Shown here: positions 6,579 through 14,129 of the stretch, in pieces
Position numbering within the stretch: position 1 is the first letter of the stretch
Layout of the letters: each line of letters begins with the position of its first letter
Source of the DNA: an uncultured Clostridia bacterium
Lineage (GTDB): Bacteria > Bacillota > Clostridia > Christensenellales > Aristaeellaceae
Length of the DNA stretch: 17,360 bases
Direction of reading: 5' to 3'
NCBI GenBank assembly: GCA_937934775.1
Contig: CALGYL010000329.1
Location: 1-17,360, forward strand
Position numbers and translations under genes: made by a program
The notes under the pieces: generated by a model
The model's database searches: none
Seen by the model: the letters and a program-made list of their open reading frames with translations, nothing else
Told to the model about the DNA's origin: nothing

Positions 6579-6914
6579 GTGCGGAAAATGCTGCGGCTGA
6601 CAGGGCTTATGCTCCTTGCGATGGCGGTACTCTTGATCGTCCAATCGCGGCCCGCCGCACCCGAACAGGTTGAACGGCTTGCCGGGGCGCAAAGCGGCGT
6701 CATCCGACCGGCCGGCCGCGCGGTGATCGACCTGAACCGGGCGGATGAAGCGCTTCTGTCGGCGATTCCCGGCGTAGGACCGGTGCTGGCGGCGCGCATC
6801 CGGGCGTACGTGTTGGAAAAAGGCGCCCTGACAGCGCCGGAGGAACTTTTGGACGTGGAAGGCGTCGGCCCGGCCAAGCTGCGCGAAATCGAACGGATGG
6901 CCGCCATCGGATAA
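6579..6914 (+). CDS. ComEA-like helix-hairpin-helix protein, small and membrane anchored
   Basis: The product is 111 aa from a GTG at 6579, chosen because GGAGGGG (6566-6572) sits six bases upstream; the open frame extends to 6495 but its upstream ATG codons lack a ribosome site. A single membrane helix (about residues 5-23) precedes a short linker and a ComEA-type double HhH domain: IDLNRADEALLSAIPGVGPVLAARI, then LTAPEELLDVEGVGPAKLREIERM. HhH domains bind DNA non-specifically through the backbone, and ComEA is the DNA receptor of natural transformation. This protein lacks the SLBB domain found in full ComEA, and no comEB or comEC follows, so a competence role is uncertain. It is divergent from recA across a LexA box and ends before a bidirectional hairpin terminator. 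Confidence 0.82.
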   Translation: MRKMLRLTGLMLLAMAVLLIVQSRPAAPEQVERLAGAQSGVIRPAGRAVIDLNRADEALLSAIPGVGPVLAARIRAYVLEKGALTAPEELLDVEGVGPAKLREIERMAAIG

Positions 6915-6932
6915 AGACGCCGACAATAGGAA

Positions 6933-6958
6933 ACAGCCGGGCGGTTTTGCCCGGCTGT
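6933..6958. terminator. Bidirectional hairpin terminator between the HhH gene and ribokinase
   Basis: ACAGCCGGGC and GCCCGGCTGT form a perfect 10-bp stem around GGTTTT between two convergent genes. A modest T-rich run follows on either strand, so it probably ends both transcripts. Confidence 0.75.
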
Positions 6959-6979
6959 CTGTATTCTGGAAAATTGGTA

Positions 6980-7909
6980 CTAGAGTTTGATCCCGTCGAT
7001 CAGCGCGGTGGCCTGGTCAAAGGAGGGCATCGCGGGCTGCGCGCCCAGTCCGGTCACCGAAATGGCCGCCGCCGCGTTGGCCAGGTTGATCGCGTCCGAA
7101 ACGGAGAGGCCCATCGAAAGCCCCATGGCCAGACCGGCGTTGAAGGTGTCGCCGGCTGCGGTGGTGTCCACCGCCTTGACCTTGAAGCCCGGGTGCACGC
7201 GGTAGCCCTCCCGGGTCACGAGCAGTGCCCCCGCGCCGCCACGCTTGTTGATGACCGCCTTCGCGCCCTGCCCGATCAGCTTGAGCGAAGCCTCGACGGC
7301 TTCCTCGACGGATTCCACCTTCATGCCGGTCAGAAGGCTCAGCTCGGTCTCGTTGGGGGTGATGTAATCGCACAGCATGACCAGCGCCTGTGGCAGCGGC
7401 TTTTCCGGCGCGGGCGCGGGATCCAGGATCACCTTCACGCCCGCCGCGTGGGCCAGCGCCGCCGCGTGCTGGATGGAGACCATCGGGGTCTCCAGTTGAA
7501 ACAGGCAGACCTTTGCGCCCCCGATCAGCGCTTCGCTGTCCGAAATGACGTCCACGGACAGGTGCGCGTTGGCGCCGGGCACGATGGCGATGGTGTTTTC
7601 GCCGTTTCCATCCACAGTGATGACCGCGACGCCGGTGGATTCTCCGGCAACCGTCCTGAGCGCGGAGAGCGCCACGCCCTCGCGCTCAAGGGTCGCCTTG
7701 TACAGATCGCCATTGGCGTCATCGCCGACACAGCCGACCATCGCGACGCTGGCACCCAACCTAGCCGCCGCCACCGCCTGATTGCCGCCCTTACCGCCGG
7801 TAAAGATGGAAAATTTCGAACCGGTCATGGTTTCGCCGGGCTGTAAAAACCTGGGAACATTGACCGTCAGATCGACGTTGAGGCTGCCGACCACCACAAT
7901 ATCCGCCAT
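6980..7909 (-). CDS. rbsK: Ribokinase (PfkB family)
   Basis: The 309-aa product is a typical ribokinase-length PfkB sugar kinase that would phosphorylate ribose at O5 with ATP. It has the N-terminal VVGSLNVDLTVNVPR (6-20), the PfkB signature region FTGGKGGNQAVAAARLGA (36-53), the WVGCVGDD-like VGCVGDDANG (58-67), LDPAPAP (162-168), TPNETE (184-189) and the C-terminal signature VDTTAAGDTFNAGLA (247-261) with catalytic Asp254. AAAGGAG lies nine bases before the ATG. No ribose transporter or LacI regulator is adjacent; it follows dapF by 28 nt and is probably co-transcribed with it. A related substrate such as deoxyribose cannot be excluded from sequence alone. Confidence 0.92.
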   Translation of the reverse strand: MADIVVVGSLNVDLTVNVPRFLQPGETMTGSKFSIFTGGKGGNQAVAAARLGASVAMVGCVGDDANGDLYKATLEREGVALSALRTVAGESTGVAVITVDGNGENTIAIVPGANAHLSVDVISDSEALIGGAKVCLFQLETPMVSIQHAAALAHAAGVKVILDPAPAPEKPLPQALVMLCDYITPNETELSLLTGMKVESVEEAVEASLKLIGQGAKAVINKRGGAGALLVTREGYRVHPGFKVKAVDTTAAGDTFNAGLAMGLSMGLSVSDAINLANAAAAISVTGLGAQPAMPSFDQATALIDGIKL

Positions 7910-7937
7910 GGATTTTCGCTCCTTTTGTGTATGAAGG

Positions 7938-8741
7938 TCAGTCTTCCGGCCACTCGCCGGTAAAGGCCAGCGTCGCCGGGCCTTCCATGATCACGTGATC
8001 GTCCTCGCCCCATTCGATTTTCAGGTCGCCGCCCCGGAGCTGAACGGTCGCATGCCTGCCGACCCAACCCGCGAGCGACGCCGCGACAAACGCCGCACTG
8101 GCGCCGGTGCCGCAGGCCAGCGTTTCGCCGGAGCCGCGCTCCCACACCCGCATTTTGAGGCGGTCGGGCCCTTCCAACGTGACAAATTCGATGTTCGCGC
8201 GGTCTGGAAAGACCTCCGCGCGCTCCAGAACCGGCCCCGCCGCCTGAAACAGCGCCTCGTCCGGCTGCTCGGGAAGCAGTATGACGCCGTGCTTGGAACC
8301 CACGTCCACCCGCCGAAGCGACCATGTCCGCCCCGCGGCTTCGACCGTCACATCGGCCGCATCCCATTTCACGCGGCCCATGTCGCACCGCGCGCCCACG
8401 GCGATGCCATTTTCAATCAGCACGTCCGCCGTCTTGAGGCCCGAGCCGGTCTCAACGGTCAGATGCGGCTTTCGGGCGATGCCCGAATCGTACAGGTACT
8501 TCGCGATGCAGCGCAGCGCGTTGCCGCACATCATGCCTTCGCTGCCGTCGGCGTTGAACATACGCATGCGGGCGTCGGCAATTTCGGAGGGCAGGATCAG
8601 GATCAGCCCGTCGGAGCCGATGCCAAAGTGGGGCCGCGCCATTTTCTCGGCCAGGCCGTTCGGATCGTCCGGCGCGCACTGATGGAAGCAGTCCAGATAG
8701 ACATAGTCGTTGCCCAAGCCGTGCATTTTTACGAATTTCAT
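7938..8741 (-). CDS. dapF: Diaminopimelate epimerase
   Basis: DapF converts LL- to meso-diaminopimelate for lysine and peptidoglycan. The product is 267 aa from the ATG at 8741, which has GGGAGG seven bases upstream and gives the family N-terminus MKFVKMHGLGNDYVYLD; the frame is open 24 nt further but without support. The two catalytic cysteines are present: Cys72 in SEGMMCGNALRC and Cys210 in GETLACGTGASAA. An oddity is VDVGSKHGVILLPE (146-159), where the family usually has GNPH, so a substrate-contact Asn is Ser here. It sits between murA and a ribokinase gene, all minus; the hairpin before it could reduce read-through from murA. Confidence 0.95.
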   Translation of the reverse strand: MKFVKMHGLGNDYVYLDCFHQCAPDDPNGLAEKMARPHFGIGSDGLILILPSEIADARMRMFNADGSEGMMCGNALRCIAKYLYDSGIARKPHLTVETGSGLKTADVLIENGIAVGARCDMGRVKWDAADVTVEAAGRTWSLRRVDVGSKHGVILLPEQPDEALFQAAGPVLERAEVFPDRANIEFVTLEGPDRLKMRVWERGSGETLACGTGASAAFVAASLAGWVGRHATVQLRGGDLKIEWGEDDHVIMEGPATLAFTGEWPED

Positions 8742-8775
8742 GGGTTTGCCTCCCGAAAGAGCCAAAATAGTGCGC

Positions 8776-8802
8776 CCGGCAAAGAATCTGCTTCTTTGCC
8801 GG
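8776..8802 (-). terminator. Hairpin between murA and dapF
   Basis: CCGGCAAAGAA and TTCTTTGCCGG form a perfect 11-bp stem with a 5-nt loop in the 71-bp gap after the murA stop. On the minus strand only a weak T-rich tract follows (CTATTTT after some bases), so partial termination or an mRNA processing or stability structure is as likely as full termination. Confidence 0.55.
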
Positions 8803-8812
8803 TCAGGGTTTT

Positions 8813-10081
8813 TCAGTACCGCGTGGCGCGCTGAATGCGCTCGACGCGCGCGCCCAGCGCGCGCAACTTCTGATCTATGTCTTCGTAGCCGCGCATGATA
8901 TAGCGTATGCCGGAAATCTCGGTGGTGCCCTCGGCCAGAAGCCCGGCGACGATCATCGAAGCGCCGGCGCGCAGGTCGGTTGCGGTGACGGGCGCGCCAA
9001 TCAGCCGGTCGACGCCGTCCACAATGGCCGTGCGGTCGAGGATGCGGATGTTGGCGCCCATGCGCCGCAGCTCCTCCACATATTTGAAGCGGGCTTCGTA
9101 GATGGTCTCGGTGACCACGGACTGGCCGTTGGCGATGGTAAGCAGCGAGGTCATCGGCTGCTGAAGATCGGTGGGGAAGCCGGGGTAAACCTGGGTTTTA
9201 ATGTTGACGGAGCGGAGGTTGCCGTCCGATTTAATGCGGATGCGGTCGTCCTCCTCGCAGATGTACACGCCCATCTCCAAAAGTTTTGCCGACAGCGCCT
9301 CCATGTGGGTGGGAATCGCGCCGGTGATGGTCACGTCGCCGCCGGTGGCGGCCGCGGCGATCATCAGGGTACCTGTCTCAATCTGGTCGGGGATGATGGC
9401 GTAGGTGGACCCCCTGAGCGGTCGCCCGCCACTGACGCGGATGATGTCCGTGCCCGCGCCCTTGATGCGCGCGCCCATGCTGTTCAGGAAGTTGGCCACA
9501 TCAACGATGTGGGGCTCCTTGGCGGAGTTGTAAATGATGGTGTTTCCGGTGGCGGAGACCGCGGTCAGCATGGTGTTGATGGTCGCGCCCACCGACGGCA
9601 TGTCCAGGTAGACTTCCGCGCCGTGCAGCCCCTCCGTGGAGACCAGCAGCGTACCGCGCTCGATTTTCACGTCCGCGCCCAGCGTGGTCATGCCCTTGAT
9701 GGTCTGATCGATCGGGCGCGCGCCGATGTCGCAGCCGCCCGGCATGGGCACCTCCGCCCGGGAGAAAAGGCCCAATAGCACCGGGGCCAGATAGTAGGAC
9801 GCGCGCATCTGGCGCGACAATTCATAAGGGGGCGAAAAGTTATCGACCGTCTGCGGGTCAATAACCATTGTATTGCCCGAATATTCCACGCCCGCGCCCA
9901 GCGCGCGCAGCATCTCGATCAGCGACCTTACGTCGTCGATATCGGGCAGGTTTTCAATCGTGCAGGGGGAATGCGCGAGCAGCGCCGCCGGGATGATCGC
10001 GACAGCGGCGTTCTTCCCGCCGCTGACCGATACCTCGCCGCACAGGCGCACGCCACCTTGAATGCACAGGATATCCGACAT
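8813..10081 (-). CDS. murA: UDP-N-acetylglucosamine 1-carboxyvinyltransferase
   Basis: MurA transfers enolpyruvate from PEP to UDP-GlcNAc, the first committed step of peptidoglycan synthesis. The 422-aa length is normal. Landmarks are VSGGKNAAVAIIPAALLA (19-36, with the catalytic-site Lys-Asn pair), LPDIDDVRSL (45-54), MRASYYLAPVLLGLF (92-106), PMPGGCDIGARPIDQTIKG (112-130) with the catalytic Cys117 that fosfomycin alkylates, the VGATINTML-type block, and TQVYPGFPTDLQQPM. The Cys is retained, so no intrinsic fosfomycin-resistance change of the Cys-to-Asp type is present. AAGGGG precedes the ATG and a strong promoter lies about 55 nt upstream. Bacillota often have two murA paralogues; which one this is cannot be said from the window. 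Confidence 0.97.
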   Translation of the reverse strand: MSDILCIQGGVRLCGEVSVSGGKNAAVAIIPAALLAHSPCTIENLPDIDDVRSLIEMLRALGAGVEYSGNTMVIDPQTVDNFSPPYELSRQMRASYYLAPVLLGLFSRAEVPMPGGCDIGARPIDQTIKGMTTLGADVKIERGTLLVSTEGLHGAEVYLDMPSVGATINTMLTAVSATGNTIIYNSAKEPHIVDVANFLNSMGARIKGAGTDIIRVSGGRPLRGSTYAIIPDQIETGTLMIAAAATGGDVTITGAIPTHMEALSAKLLEMGVYICEEDDRIRIKSDGNLRSVNIKTQVYPGFPTDLQQPMTSLLTIANGQSVVTETIYEARFKYVEELRRMGANIRILDRTAIVDGVDRLIGAPVTATDLRAGASMIVAGLLAEGTTEISGIRYIMRGYEDIDQKLRALGARVERIQRATRY

Positions 10082-10134
10082 GCAATGTACCCCTTGGCGC
10101 CGCGCTCGCGCAACGGCAATTTTGTCTTCTTTCT

Positions 10135-10163
10135 ATTATATCCGAACATGGCTGCACAATCAA
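10135..10163 (-). promoter_or_regulatory. Strong sigma-A promoter of murA
   Basis: On the minus strand TTGATT (10158-10163), a 17-bp spacer and a perfect TATAAT (10135-10140) precede murA, with expected transcription start near 10128. Confidence 0.8.
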
Positions 10164-10468
10164 GTTAAACTAGCGTCGGAAATCCGCGCGGCGGATTTCC
10201 GCCTGCAAGCGAATTCCGCTGCCCGGCTTTCGTTTTCGATACAACGGGATCGGTTTCCAGAAACGCCGGCGGACGTTTCCGGGGCGGAAACTGGATGGGA
10301 GAGCCGTACACGCCGCCGGAAACAATTGGAACCTCGCGTGGCTTTTTGGCAGTCAGCCTCCGGGAATCCGCTTTTGCGATTCCCGGAGCAAACGGAGGCT
10401 GCGGCCCCCGAACCCCTAATGGCTCAGGAACCGCAGCCGAATTGTATATTCAATCCTTTGTGCGGGGT
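10164..10468. other. Gene-free stretch with inverted repeats
   Basis: No coding gene is supportable here. Two perfect inverted repeats are present: GGAAATCCGC/GCGGATTTCC with a 3-nt loop (10178-10200) and CTCCGGGAATC/GATTCCCGGAG with a 9-nt loop (10358-10388). The latter is flanked by GCCTCC and GGAGGC, which could pair alternatively. They resemble remnants of intergenic repeat elements and not a known RNA family. Confidence 0.6.
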
Positions 10469-10552
10469 CCAGGGGAGATCATCTCCCCTGGCGGGATCTC
10501 AATGGGCGGCGCCCTTTGGCGGGTGGTCCGGAGGGCGGCGCCCTCCGGCGTT
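10469..10552 (-). repeat. Dispersed multi-hairpin element after the coiled-coil gene
   Basis: Two perfect hairpins bound the element: CCAGGGGAGAT/ATCTCCCCTGG around one C (10469-10491) and CCGGAGGGC/GCCCTCCGG around GGC (10528-10548). Between them lie GGGCGGCGCCC and the linker CCCTTTGGCGGGTGGTCC. The right hairpin plus CGTT is identical to 14130-14154, and the linker matches the element at the rluF end. The edge is 10 nt from the stop of the upstream minus-strand gene. It may act as a terminator or an mRNA 3' end. Confidence 0.75.
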
Positions 10553-10562
10553 TCCCTCGCGC

Positions 10563-12503
10563 TCAGCCCGCGGGATCGACGGAGATGTTCTCGCAGATGC
10601 GTGTATAGAGGTCGTTCAGCCAGCTCTCCAACTCGTCCAGCGTCTTCTGGTCGTTGGACTCGACGCCAGTTGCGGCCTGGGCTTCGCGCTGGGCCTTGCG
10701 CTCAGCCAGTTTCTGCTCCAGTACGGTCTTGATCTCATCGGAGAAGCCCTTCATGTTGGACTCCCAGGCGGAGACCAGATCCATCACCTGATCGGTCAGG
10801 CTGTTCTTGAGCTCTTCGGCCTGCTTGAGCGCCTTGTTTTTCTCCTCGATGGTCGCCTGGGCGTCGGTCAGCAGCTTGGCCTTCTCATCCAGCGCTGCCT
10901 TAAGCGCCTCGAGATCCTTGTTGATCTTGTCGCTGGCCGTCTTTTCGGCCGCCAAAAGATCTTCCTTGGTGGTCAGCTCGTCGCCCAGCTGCGCGATCTG
11001 GGTTTTTGCGTCGTCCAGCGCCGTCTGCGCGGCTTCCAGATCGTTCTGCGTCTGCGCGTGGGCAGTCTTTTCGGCTTCCAGCGCGGCCTGCGCTTCGGTC
11101 AGCGCGGCCTGCCGGCTCTCCTCATTTGCTCCGGCGGCGGCCAGCGCGGCCTGCGCCTGGGTCAACGCGTCCAACGTCGTCTGATGGGCGGTCTTTTCGG
11201 CTTCCAGCGCGGCCTGCGCCTCGGTCAGCGCGGTTTTCTGGCTCTCCTGATCGGTTCCAGCCTTCTCCAGCGCCGCCTGCGCCTGAGTCAGCGCGTCCAG
11301 CGTCGCCTGATGCGCGGTTTTCTCCGCTTCAACGGCCTTCTGCGCGTCGGTCAGCGCCTGCTGTGCCTCAGTGGAACCGGCGGCCTGGGCCTGATCCAGC
11401 TTGGCCTCGGCGTCCTGACGGGCGACGGCTTCCTGATTCAGCTCGTCCTGGGTCTTCTGATGCGCCGTCTTTTCCTCTTTCAGCGCGGTCTGCACATTAT
11501 CCAGCGCGGTCTGCGTCTCGGTCAGAAGCGTCGCCTTGTCGCTGAGCTCCGCCTGCGCGCCTTCCAGCGCCTGACGGGTCTCGCTCTCCGACTGCCCCTT
11601 GGTTTCCAGCTGCTGACTCAACTCGTTCACCTGCTGCTGCGCCGCGTCCAGCGCGGTCTGCGTCTCGGTCAGAAGCGCCGTCTTCCCGGCCAGCTCCGCC
11701 TGCGCGGTGGCCAGATTGTCCTGGCTCTGCCCTTCGGTCTTCTGGACGGCGGAAAGCTTCGCGTTCAGTTCATCCACCTTCTGCTGCGCCTCGGCGAGCT
11801 GGTTCTGCGCTTCTTCCAGAAGCGCCGCCTTGCCGGCCAGCTCCTCCTGCGCGGCGGTCAGTTCGCTCTCGGCCTCGGTGCGGGCCTTCTGGGCGTCCGC
11901 CAGCTTGGAGGTCAGGTCCTGAACCTGCTGTTGCGCCTCGGAAAGGAGCGAGACCTTCCCGGCCAGCTCCTCCTGCGCCGCCTGCAACTGGCCGGAGAGC
12001 TGCTCGGCCTGCGCCTGCGCCTCGTCATACTGCTGACTGGCGGTCTTGAGCGCTTCCAGAGACTCTGCGTCCTCGGCGCCCTTCTGCTCCAGCTTCGTCT
12101 TGGTAGCGAGCGCCTCGTCTAGCCTGGCCTGGGCGTCCGCGAACTGCGCCTGGACCTCCTTCAACTTGGCCGTCAGGTCGTCCGCTTTCTTCTGGGCGGC
12201 CGTCAGCCCGGACTGCGCCTCCGCAAGCTGTGTTTCCTTCTCAGTCAGCGCCGCCTGGGAATCGCCCTTTGCCGTCTCCAGCTGGATGCGCAGCTCGTCC
12301 GCCTGGCCCTTGGCTTCGACCAGCGCGTCCTGCGCCTTTTGAAGGGTATCGGTATTTTCCTGAAGCGCCGTGGTGCTGGCCGACAGATCCCGCCAACGGC
12401 CCGCCGACTGGACGCCCAGTCCGACCGACGTCAGAATGGCGACGACCAGCGCGGTCGCAAGCGTCCCGATCAGTATCCTGGTCTTTTTTCCCTCGCGCTC
12501 CAT
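10563..12503 (-). CDS. Membrane-anchored long coiled-coil protein of unknown function
   Basis: The 646-aa product has a short basic cytoplasmic N-terminus (MEREGKKTR), one membrane helix (about residues 9-31), then about 530 residues of nearly uninterrupted Ala/Gln/Glu/Leu/Lys/Thr heptads, and a distinct C-terminal segment (about 570-646) with W residues (VSAWESNMKGF, LESWLNDLYTRICENI). The rod contains internal repeats: ELAGK...LL units 42-49 residues long, then two 42-residue AEKTAH...AQAALE units. Automatic pipelines often call such proteins SMC-like, but there is no ATPase head or hinge, so that name is not supported. The rod should lie outside the membrane as a spacer or polymer. The ATG is preceded by a G-rich stretch (GGGGGGCGTAGG). 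It is divergent from the DUF378 gene and followed by a dispersed hairpin element. Confidence 0.85.
   Translation of the reverse strand: MEREGKKTRILIGTLATALVVAILTSVGLGVQSAGRWRDLSASTTALQENTDTLQKAQDALVEAKGQADELRIQLETAKGDSQAALTEKETQLAEAQSGLTAAQKKADDLTAKLKEVQAQFADAQARLDEALATKTKLEQKGAEDAESLEALKTASQQYDEAQAQAEQLSGQLQAAQEELAGKVSLLSEAQQQVQDLTSKLADAQKARTEAESELTAAQEELAGKAALLEEAQNQLAEAQQKVDELNAKLSAVQKTEGQSQDNLATAQAELAGKTALLTETQTALDAAQQQVNELSQQLETKGQSESETRQALEGAQAELSDKATLLTETQTALDNVQTALKEEKTAHQKTQDELNQEAVARQDAEAKLDQAQAAGSTEAQQALTDAQKAVEAEKTAHQATLDALTQAQAALEKAGTDQESQKTALTEAQAALEAEKTAHQTTLDALTQAQAALAAAGANEESRQAALTEAQAALEAEKTAHAQTQNDLEAAQTALDDAKTQIAQLGDELTTKEDLLAAEKTASDKINKDLEALKAALDEKAKLLTDAQATIEEKNKALKQAEELKNSLTDQVMDLVSAWESNMKGFSDEIKTVLEQKLAERKAQREAQAATGVESNDQKTLDELESWLNDLYTRICENISVDPAG
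11076..11327 (-). repeat. Two 126-bp in-frame repeats inside the coiled-coil gene
   Basis: Two consecutive 42-codon units begin AEKTAHQ-A/T-TLDALTQAQAAL and end ALTEAQAALE; their DNA is also highly similar at a spacing of 126 bp. A partial third unit follows toward the C-terminus (below 11076). The unit length is exactly six heptads, so copy-number change would keep the coiled-coil register. Confidence 0.85.
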
Positions 12504-12656
12504 GTCCTACGCCCCCCGTGCATTTTAGACTTGGCCCTTTTCCGCGCGCTATCAGCATATGTTCCGCGAAGGCGCGGTATTTTTCTTTTTGAACCGGGCA
12601 TAATAGCCAGCGTAAAACCGCCGGATCAACCGGCGCCTGAAGAGGAGAAGAATGCC

Positions 12657-12863
12657 ATGCTGGACCGTATATCGTTGATCCTGGTCATCATCGGCGCCAT
12701 CAACTGGTTGCTGGTGGGTTTGTTTTCGTTTGATCTGGTGGCGTATGTGTGCGGCGGTCAGACGGCTGTGCTCAGCCGCATCATTTACACGCTGGTGGGC
12801 GTCGCGGGGCTGTGGTGCATCTCGCTGTTGTTCCGGGAGCGGGAAGTGGAGCACGAAACCTGA
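12657..12863 (+). CDS. DUF378 family small membrane protein
   Basis: The 68-aa product has two membrane helices (about 5-26 and 41-61) and the family pattern LILVIIGAINWLLVGLFSFDLVAYV...SRIIYTLVGVAGLWCISLLF. Families of this type are short conserved inner-membrane proteins with no established function. The ATG at 12657 has AGAGGAG about nine bases upstream, and the start gives the usual MLDRISLILV N-terminus; the longer open frame upstream is not supported. It is divergent from the coiled-coil gene, with 153 bp between them and a possible CATAAT -10 at 12599-12604 lacking a clear -35. Confidence 0.92.
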   Translation: MLDRISLILVIIGAINWLLVGLFSFDLVAYVCGGQTAVLSRIIYTLVGVAGLWCISLLFREREVEHET

Positions 12864-12910
12864 AGAACGCGGCGCTTTCCGCGCACGTCTGCGGAACTGT
12901 CGAGGGAACT

Positions 12911-12934
12911 CAGAGAGGGCCGCTGCCCTCTCTG
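12911..12934 (+). terminator. Hairpin downstream of the DUF378 gene
   Basis: CAGAGAGGGC and GCCCTCTCTG form a perfect 10-bp stem around CGCT, 47 nt after the stop. No T-run follows, so it may protect the 3' end or depend on a factor. Confidence 0.5.
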
Positions 12935-12980
12935 ATACGCCAAGGGCAATTCCCACGGGCAGTCTATTCAATATGATAAC

Positions 12981-13009
12981 CAAAAGGCCTGCCAAATGCA
13001 AGCCTTTTG
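12981..13009. terminator. Hairpin between the convergent DUF378 and phosphoesterase genes
   Basis: CAAAAGGC and GCCTTTTG pair across a 13-nt loop, with T-rich sequence on both outer sides. It lies 22 nt beyond the phosphoesterase stop on the minus strand, so it probably terminates that gene and perhaps the DUF378 transcript. Confidence 0.5.
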
Positions 13010-13031
13010 TTACCGTTTTTGGTGGCTATTG

Positions 13032-13922
13032 TCACTTTTTGTAAAGTGTGATGAGCTGCGCCTGCGGCGGCGCGCCCAGGCGCATGGGCAGCATGTAGTC
13101 GCCCACGCCGTTTGAGACCAATAGCAGCGACCCCCCCTCCGCATACCATCCGCTCAGGTAGCGATTTCCGTAAATGGAGTGAGAAAAAAGGCCCCGGCCG
13201 AACAGCGCCATCTGCCCGCCGTGGGTGTGGCCGGACAGCATCAGATCGGCCCAGGGCTTCTCGTCCGACGACGGCTGGCTGAGCACGGAGGGCAGCGCGT
13301 CCGGATTGTGGCTGATCAGGATCACGCAGTCGCTACCGCGCACGGCGGAGGCGATTTTTTCAACGTCCTGCTCCCCGACCTTCCAGTCGTCCAGGCCCGC
13401 GATAATCACCTTCCGCCCGTCTCGACTGAGCACCTTACCACTGTTTCGCAATAGCGTCAGCCCGCCCAGCTCCGCCGCCTTGTCCAGGTCGCGCAGTTCG
13501 TAGTCGTGGTTGCCGGGCACGGCATACTTACCCAGCGGCGCTTCAAAGGAGCGAATCATCAGGAAGAACTGATCCCGCCGGGCGCTCAGCGCGGTCTTGG
13601 CCTTCGCGAAGGGCGTGCTGCCGGTCAGCGCGCGGATGTAATCCACCGCATCCAGCGAGGAATAATCGCCGCCCAGCAGCAGAAGGTCCGGCTTCAGCGC
13701 CTGCAGTTGATTGACCAGCGCCGCCGCCTTTTCCGGCGAACAGAGATTGCACACGTGCAGATCGGACAGGAAGAGGATTTTGGTGCCGCTAAACGCCTCC
13801 GGAAGGTCGGCAAGATAGACGTCCGCGTATTCCACGCGCACAACGCCCGCTTCCAGCGCCATATAACCCGCCAGAAGCGCAAGCGCCAAAAGGATCAGCG
13901 CGGCGATGCGCCAGCGCCGCAT
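13032..13922 (-). CDS. Membrane-anchored metallophosphoesterase, YkuE/YaeI-like
   Basis: The 296-aa product has an N-terminal membrane anchor (about 5-24) and a calcineurin-type domain with all metal-site motifs: LSDLHV (52-57), GGDYSS (84-89), GNHDYE (137-142), SHNPD (204-208) and GHTHGGQ (231-237), then the GLF...YLSGWY and SNGVG blocks typical of this subfamily. YkuE-type enzymes act at the cell surface, and YaeI is a lipid phosphodiesterase; the substrate here is not known. I prefer the ATG at 13922 (preceded by GAGAAGGGCAGGGG); an in-frame TTG at 13952 would add ten residues and also has a G-rich upstream. Two parS sites lie just upstream. Confidence 0.9.
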   Translation of the reverse strand: MRRWRIAALILLALALLAGYMALEAGVVRVEYADVYLADLPEAFSGTKILFLSDLHVCNLCSPEKAAALVNQLQALKPDLLLLGGDYSSLDAVDYIRALTGSTPFAKAKTALSARRDQFFLMIRSFEAPLGKYAVPGNHDYELRDLDKAAELGGLTLLRNSGKVLSRDGRKVIIAGLDDWKVGEQDVEKIASAVRGSDCVILISHNPDALPSVLSQPSSDEKPWADLMLSGHTHGGQMALFGRGLFSHSIYGNRYLSGWYAEGGSLLLVSNGVGDYMLPMRLGAPPQAQLITLYKK

Positions 13923-13975
13923 TCCCCTGCCCTTCTCCCGCGGACGGTTCAACCCGAATCCCCCTTCCCCGCAGA

Positions 13976-13991
13976 TGTTTCACGTGAAACA
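13976..13991. promoter_or_regulatory. parS site 1 (ParB/Spo0J binding site)
   Basis: TGTTTCACGTGAAACA is a perfect 16-bp palindrome and fits the bacterial chromosomal parS consensus TGTTNCACGTGAAACA at every defined position. ParB loads here to form the partition complex and recruit SMC. It sits in the intergenic region upstream of the phosphoesterase gene. Confidence 0.88.
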
Positions 13992-14013
13992 CATCCGGAT
14001 TGTCACCGGAAAA

Positions 14014-14029
14014 TGTTTCACGTGAAACA
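14014..14029. promoter_or_regulatory. parS site 2 (ParB/Spo0J binding site)
   Basis: This is a second identical TGTTTCACGTGAAACA, 38 bp centre to centre from the first. Between the two lies a small dyad TCCGG/CCGGA (13994-14010) close to the midpoint, so the whole array is nearly symmetric. Confidence 0.88.
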
Positions 14030-14129
14030 CCGCTATTGTCTCTCTTTGCCTCCATCCCGCGAACGCGGCACCGGCGGCAGTCCGTTCATTTCCTTGGAAT
14101 CAAAGGGCCGCATGTCCCTTTCGTGCGGC

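Noticed and set aside
10062..12122. 686-codon open frame on the plus strand opposite the coiled-coil gene
   Set aside because: It is a mirror of the heptad-repeat codons (Leu/Arg/Gly-rich, repetitive), lacks a ribosome site, and starts inside the murA promoter region; the minus-strand coiled-coil protein is the coherent product.
10563..12503. SMC chromosome segregation protein
   Set aside because: There is no Walker A/B head, ABC signature or hinge; only coiled-coil composition resembles SMC.
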